The notes below the pieces were generated by a model. The model saw only the letters and a program-made list of their open reading frames with translations, was not told where the DNA came from and searched no databases. Shown here in pieces: positions 60,490 to 64,000 of a stretch of 64,000 nucleotides of DNA. A program made the position numbers and the translations under genes. How positions within the stretch are numbered: the first letter of the stretch is position 1; every line of letters starts with the position of its first letter. The DNA is from Pseudomonas sp. LBUM920 (GTDB taxonomy: Bacteria; Pseudomonadota; Gammaproteobacteria; Pseudomonadales; Pseudomonadaceae), in the NCBI RefSeq assembly GCF_003852315.1, contig NZ_CP027762.1, forward strand, positions 558,001 to 622,000, given 5' to 3'.

Positions 60490-60926
60490 TGAGTGGCGTC
60501 CCGTCATTGAAACCCTTTTTGCTGGAACATTTTCCCTCGTTCATCGGCGTGATTCTCGCCGGTTGCCTGGGCGGTTCCGGCGCAATTTCCCTGGCGGCCG
60601 CCACCTATTTTGCCGACGTGCCCATGGCCACCAATGCCACCGTCTCGTGGTTCGTGGTGATCTTCGCGGCCTTGTTCGTGGTCAACAGCAACTTCCTGGT
60701 CGTGCGCGGGCACGCCTGGGCGGTGTGGGGCATGGTCGGCTTTTTTGTGGTGTGCCTGCTGGTGGTGCTGCCGACGCTGCAGTTTCACCCTCACTGGTTT
60801 ATCTACAGTGAAAGCCTGTTCTGGCCATTGCTCGGGTTGTTGCTGATCAACAGCAAGGGCTATCGGGCGATGGTCAGGAAATTGGTTGAGGTACGGCGCC
60901 TGCGCAACGCGTCCAAGGCTGCTTGA
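60489..60926 (+). CDS. Small four-helix membrane protein, partner of the preceding gene
   Basis: A 145-residue inner-membrane protein with four helices at about 16-40, 51-71, 77-96 and 104-122 and a basic C-terminal tail (MVRKLVEVRRLRNASKAA). The family was not recognised. Its ATG sits on the last base of the preceding stop codon, so the pair is translationally coupled. An integral membrane protein coupled to a hydrophobic-hairpin protein is the layout of immunity to a membrane-acting toxin; other readings, such as an assembly factor, remain open. Confidence 0.8.
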   Translation: MSGVPSLKPFLLEHFPSFIGVILAGCLGGSGAISLAAATYFADVPMATNATVSWFVVIFAALFVVNSNFLVVRGHAWAVWGMVGFFVVCLLVVLPTLQFHPHWFIYSESLFWPLLGLLLINSKGYRAMVRKLVEVRRLRNASKAA

Positions 60927-61114
60927 CTGGGTAGATTCACCACCCCAATCGCGCGCACACGCCACAAAGATGTGCAGCGTATGCACCATCGCACTGACGA
61001 CGGCGCCGTTTTGGTGCTGTACTGCAGCGGGTCTTACGATAAAGCGCAATGACGGCCGCTCTGGCATAAGTCTTGCGCGCTTTGTGTCCATGCCCTGGCT
61101 CGCAGGAGGCCGCC

Positions 61115-64000
61115 GTGTCGATTCATGTCGCGTTGCACCACGTTACGCATTACCGCTACGACCGCGCTGTCGAACTCGGCCCACAGATCGTGCGTTTGCG
61201 CCCGGCTGCCCATAGCCGCACGCGGATTTTGTCCTACGCACTCAAAGTGCTGCCCGAGCAGCACTTCATCAATTGGCAGCAGGACCCTCAGGGCAATTAC
61301 CTGGCGCGCCTGGTGTTCCCGGAAAAGACTGACCAGCTGCGCATTGAAGTCGACCTTGTCGCTGAGATGGCGGTATTCAATCCGTTCGACTTTTTCCTTG
61401 AGCCCTACGCCGAAAAGATCCCTTTCAGCTACGCCGCCGATGAGCAGCGCGAGCTGGCGCCGTACCTGGAAACCCTGCCGCTGACGCCGAAGTTTGCCGC
61501 CTACCTGGCCGGCATCGACCGCACGCCCTTGCCGGCCGTGGACTTTCTGGTCGGCCTCAACCAGCGCCTGGCGGCTGATATCGGCTACCTGATCCGCATG
61601 GAGCCGGGTGTGCAAACCCCGGAGTTCACCCTGCAAAACGCTTCTGGCTCCTGCCGCGATTCGGCCTGGCTGTTGGTGCAGTTGCTGCGCAATCTGGGGT
61701 TGGCGGCGCGTTTTGTGTCGGGCTACCTGATCCAACTGACCGCCGACGTCAAAGCCCTCGACGGTCCTTCCGGCACCGACGTCGACTTCACCGACCTGCA
61801 CGCCTGGTGCGAAGTATATTTGCCCGGCGCCGGCTGGATCGGCCTGGATGCGACCTCCGGGTTGTTCGCCGGTGAAGGTCATATCCCGTTGGCCTGTAGT
61901 CCCGATCCGTCGTCCGCTGCGCCGATCAGTGGGCTGGTGGAGCCTTGCGAGTGCGAATTTACCCACGAGATGTCGGTTGAACGAATCTGGGAAGCGCCTC
62001 GGGTTACCAAGCCCTACACCGAAGAGCAGTGGCTGGCGATCCAGGCGCTGGGCCGGCAGATCGACGGCGACCTGCTCAAGGACGATGTACGCCTGACCAT
62101 GGGCGGCGAGCCGACCTTTGTCTCCATCGACGACCCCGATGGCGCCGAATGGAACACCGCTGCGCTGGGGCCGGACAAGCGTCGCCTGTCTGCCGAGTTG
62201 TTCCAGCGCATGCGCAAACACTACGCGCCCACGGGGCTGGTGCACTTCGGCCAGGGCAAGTGGTACCCCGGCGAGCAACTGCCGCGCTGGTCGCTCAATT
62301 GTTACTGGCGCCGCGACGGCGTGCCAATCTGGCACAACAGCGCGCTGATCGCCGATGAACAGCAGGATTACGGCGCCGACGGCGTGATGGCCGGACGCTT
62401 CCTGGCCAGCGTCGCCGAGCGCCTGAAGTTGCCGGCGCGCTTCGTGTTTCCGGCCTACGAAGACAATTTCTATTACCTGTGGCGCGAAGGCGCGCTGCCG
62501 CAGAATGTCACCGCCCAAGACCCACGGCTGAGCGACGACCTGGAGCGCGAACGCCTGCGCAAAGTCTTCAGCCAGGGCCTGGATAAAGTCATCGGCCAAG
62601 TGTTGCCGCTGGCGCGCACGGCCGCCAATGACCGCTGGCAGAGTGGGCGCTGGTACCTGCGCGACAACCACTGCCGCCTGGTGCCGGGCGATTCGCCGCT
62701 GGGCTATCGCCTGCCGTTGGCCTCGCAGCCTTGGGTGACGGCGGCGGAGTACCCGTTTGTGCATCCGACCGACCCGAACCAGGATCAGCCGGCGCTGCCG
62801 AGTGCTTCACACTTGCAAAGCCACGGCGAACCCGCGCCCAGCGATGAGCGCGTGCCGAAGGTGGACGAGTCCGCCGATTGGCTGACCCGCACTGCCTTGT
62901 GCGCTGAAGCGCGCGAAGGGCGGCTGTATCTGTTTATGCCGCCGCTGGAGCGCGTCGAGGACTACCTCGAACTGGTGGCCGCCATCGAAGCCACCGCCGA
63001 GGAGCTGCATTGCCCGGTGTTGCTGGAAGGCTACGAGCCGCCGTTCGACACGCGCCTGAGCAACTTCCGGGTCACGCCGGACCCGGGTGTGATCGAGGTC
63101 AACGTGCAGCCGTCCGCCACGTGGGACGAGTTGGTCGAGCGCACCGAATTTCTCTACGAAGAGGCGCGGCAAACCCGCCTCACCACAGAGAAATTCATGA
63201 TCGACGGTCGCCACACCGGCACCGGCGGTGGTAACCACTTTGTGCTCGGCGGCGCCACGCCCAAGGATTCGCCGTTCCTGCGCCGCCCGGACTTGCTGCG
63301 CAGTTTGATCAGTTACTGGCATAACCACCCGTCGCTGTCGTACCTGTTTTCCGGGCTGTTTATCGGCCCGACCTCCCAGGCACCCCGAGTGGATGAGGCG
63401 CGAAACGACGCGCTGTACGAGCTCGAAATTGCCTTCGCGCAGATGCCCGAGCCCGGCGAAGAATGCCCGCCGTGGTTGGTCGACCGCCTGCTGCGCAACC
63501 TGCTGATCGACGTGACGGGCAACACCCACCGCGCCGAGTTCTGCATCGACAAGCTCTACTCACCGGACGGCGCCACCGGCCGCCTGGGTTTGCTGGAGCT
63601 GCGCGCATTTGAAATGCCGCCGCATGCGCGCATGAGCCTGACCCAGCAATTGCTGCTGCGCGCCTTGGTCGCGCGTTTCTGGCGTGAGCCGTACGCGCCG
63701 CCAAAACTGGCGCGCTGGGGCACCGAGCTGCATGACCGCTTCCTGTTACCGCACTTCATCGAGCAGGATTTCGCCGACGTGATCGTCGAACTGAACGCCG
63801 CCGGTTACCCGCTGCGAGCCGAATGGTTTGCCGCGCACCTGGAGTTTCGTTTCCCCAAGGTCGGCGACTACGCCGTCAGCGGCATCGAACTGGAACTGCG
63901 CCAGGCTCTGGAGCCTTGGCACGTACTGGGCGAGGAGGGCGCGGTGGGCGGCACGGTGCGTTATGTGGATTCGTCGCTTGAGCGCTTGCAGGTGAAGTTG
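61115..64000 (+). CDS. Transglutaminase / DUF2126 family protein (3' end outside window)
   Basis: A large cytoplasmic protein, 962 residues visible. The GTG start (VSIHVALHHVTHYRYDR) has a CAGGAGG ribosome site five bases upstream. Residues about 1-290 form a bacterial transglutaminase-like part with N-terminal beta domain and catalytic triad Cys180 (SGSCRDSAW), His229 (DLHAWCEVY) and Asp245 (GLDATSG). From about 315 a DUF2126 region begins (LTMGGEPTFVSIDDPDGAEWN, HFGQGKWYPGEQLPRW, then TEKFMIDGRHTGTGGGNHF and SLSYLFSGLFIGPTSQAPRVDEAR), resembling an ATP-grasp/glutamate-cysteine-ligase-type fold. Such proteins cluster with a second transglutaminase and an alpha-E/circularly-permuted ATP-grasp pair, which may lie beyond the window. 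The substrate is unknown. Confidence 0.9.
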   Translation, partial: MSIHVALHHVTHYRYDRAVELGPQIVRLRPAAHSRTRILSYALKVLPEQHFINWQQDPQGNYLARLVFPEKTDQLRIEVDLVAEMAVFNPFDFFLEPYAEKIPFSYAADEQRELAPYLETLPLTPKFAAYLAGIDRTPLPAVDFLVGLNQRLAADIGYLIRMEPGVQTPEFTLQNASGSCRDSAWLLVQLLRNLGLAARFVSGYLIQLTADVKALDGPSGTDVDFTDLHAWCEVYLPGAGWIGLDATSGLFAGEGHIPLACSPDPSSAAPISGLVEPCECEFTHEMSVERIWEAPRVTKPYTEEQWLAIQALGRQIDGDLLKDDVRLTMGGEPTFVSIDDPDGAEWNTAALGPDKRRLSAELFQRMRKHYAPTGLVHFGQGKWYPGEQLPRWSLNCYWRRDGVPIWHNSALIADEQQDYGADGVMAGRFLASVAERLKLPARFVFPAYEDNFYYLWREGALPQNVTAQDPRLSDDLERERLRKVFSQGLDKVIGQVLPLARTAANDRWQSGRWYLRDNHCRLVPGDSPLGYRLPLASQPWVTAAEYPFVHPTDPNQDQPALPSASHLQSHGEPAPSDERVPKVDESADWLTRTALCAEAREGRLYLFMPPLERVEDYLELVAAIEATAEELHCPVLLEGYEPPFDTRLSNFRVTPDPGVIEVNVQPSATWDELVERTEFLYEEARQTRLTTEKFMIDGRHTGTGGGNHFVLGGATPKDSPFLRRPDLLRSLISYWHNHPSLSYLFSGLFIGPTSQAPRVDEARNDALYELEIAFAQMPEPGEECPPWLVDRLLRNLLIDVTGNTHRAEFCIDKLYSPDGATGRLGLLELRAFEMPPHARMSLTQQLLLRALVARFWREPYAPPKLARWGTELHDRFLLPHFIEQDFADVIVELNAAGYPLRAEWFAAHLEFRFPKVGDYAVSGIELELRQALEPWHVLGEEGAVGGTVRYVDSSLERLQVKL

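Overview
The window is chromosomal DNA of a fluorescent-group Pseudomonas (P. fluorescens-like). The evidence is the high-GC codon use, three families of Pseudomonas-type REP palindromes in the intergenic spaces, and a gene order that from base 1957 onward largely follows the P. aeruginosa PA4974-PA4928 region (tolC/thiC, nudF-cpdA-parE-parC, serB, psd-rhdA, motAB-rsgA-orn, queG-nnrD-tsaE-amiB-mutL-miaA-hfq-hflXKC-hisZ-purA, tRNA-Leu, rnr-rlmB, rpsF-rpsR-rplI-dnaB, YgiQ). No phage, insertion sequence, CRISPR array or integrase was seen.

Layout. 1-3.3 kb: a cut FAD oxidoreductase, an EmrE-like efflux protein, a LysR regulator and the Kdo transferase waaA. 3.3-9.3 kb: tolC divergent from thiC, which has a TPP riboswitch leader; then an unusual seven-copy tandem array built from the 3' end of thiC plus half a REP element; then the HMP transporter cytX. 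9.3-19.7 kb: an RsiV-like lipoprotein, the nudF-DUF1249-cpdA-yqiA cluster, and parE and parC flanking two small envelope genes. 19.8-26.1 kb: a YtjB/AhpA-type sensor-like protein with a probable degenerate cyclase domain, serB, psd, rhdA and an HDOD protein. 26.2-31.7 kb: motAB behind a near-consensus FliA promoter, rsgA, orn, a TRIC-like channel and queG. 31.8-44.1 kb: the long collinear housekeeping block nnrD to purA. 44.1-49.3 kb: a chemoreceptor, a two-gene ferric-iron-type ABC transporter without an ATPase gene, and two identical tRNA-Leu(CAG) genes. 49.5-59.4 kb: rnr-rlmB, the S6/S18/L9 ribosomal operon, dnaB and a YgiQ radical-SAM protein. 59.5-64 kb: an unrecognised two-gene unit (308-residue protein plus four-helix membrane protein) and a large transglutaminase/DUF2126 protein cut by the window end.

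Most genes are housekeeping: DNA topology (ParC/ParE), replication (DnaB), mismatch repair (MutL), tRNA and rRNA modification (MiaA, TsaE, QueG, RlmB), RNA decay (Orn, RNase R, Hfq), membrane protease control (HflKC), cell-wall hydrolysis (AmiB), purine and serine synthesis, and thiamine synthesis coupled to precursor uptake. The observations most worth a second look are the thiC-tail/REP tandem array, the candidate toxin/immunity-like gene pair at 59.6-60.9 kb, the degenerate cyclase domain in the YtjB-like protein, and the dehydratase-only Nnr. Functions come from motif reading and family knowledge; no database search was possible.
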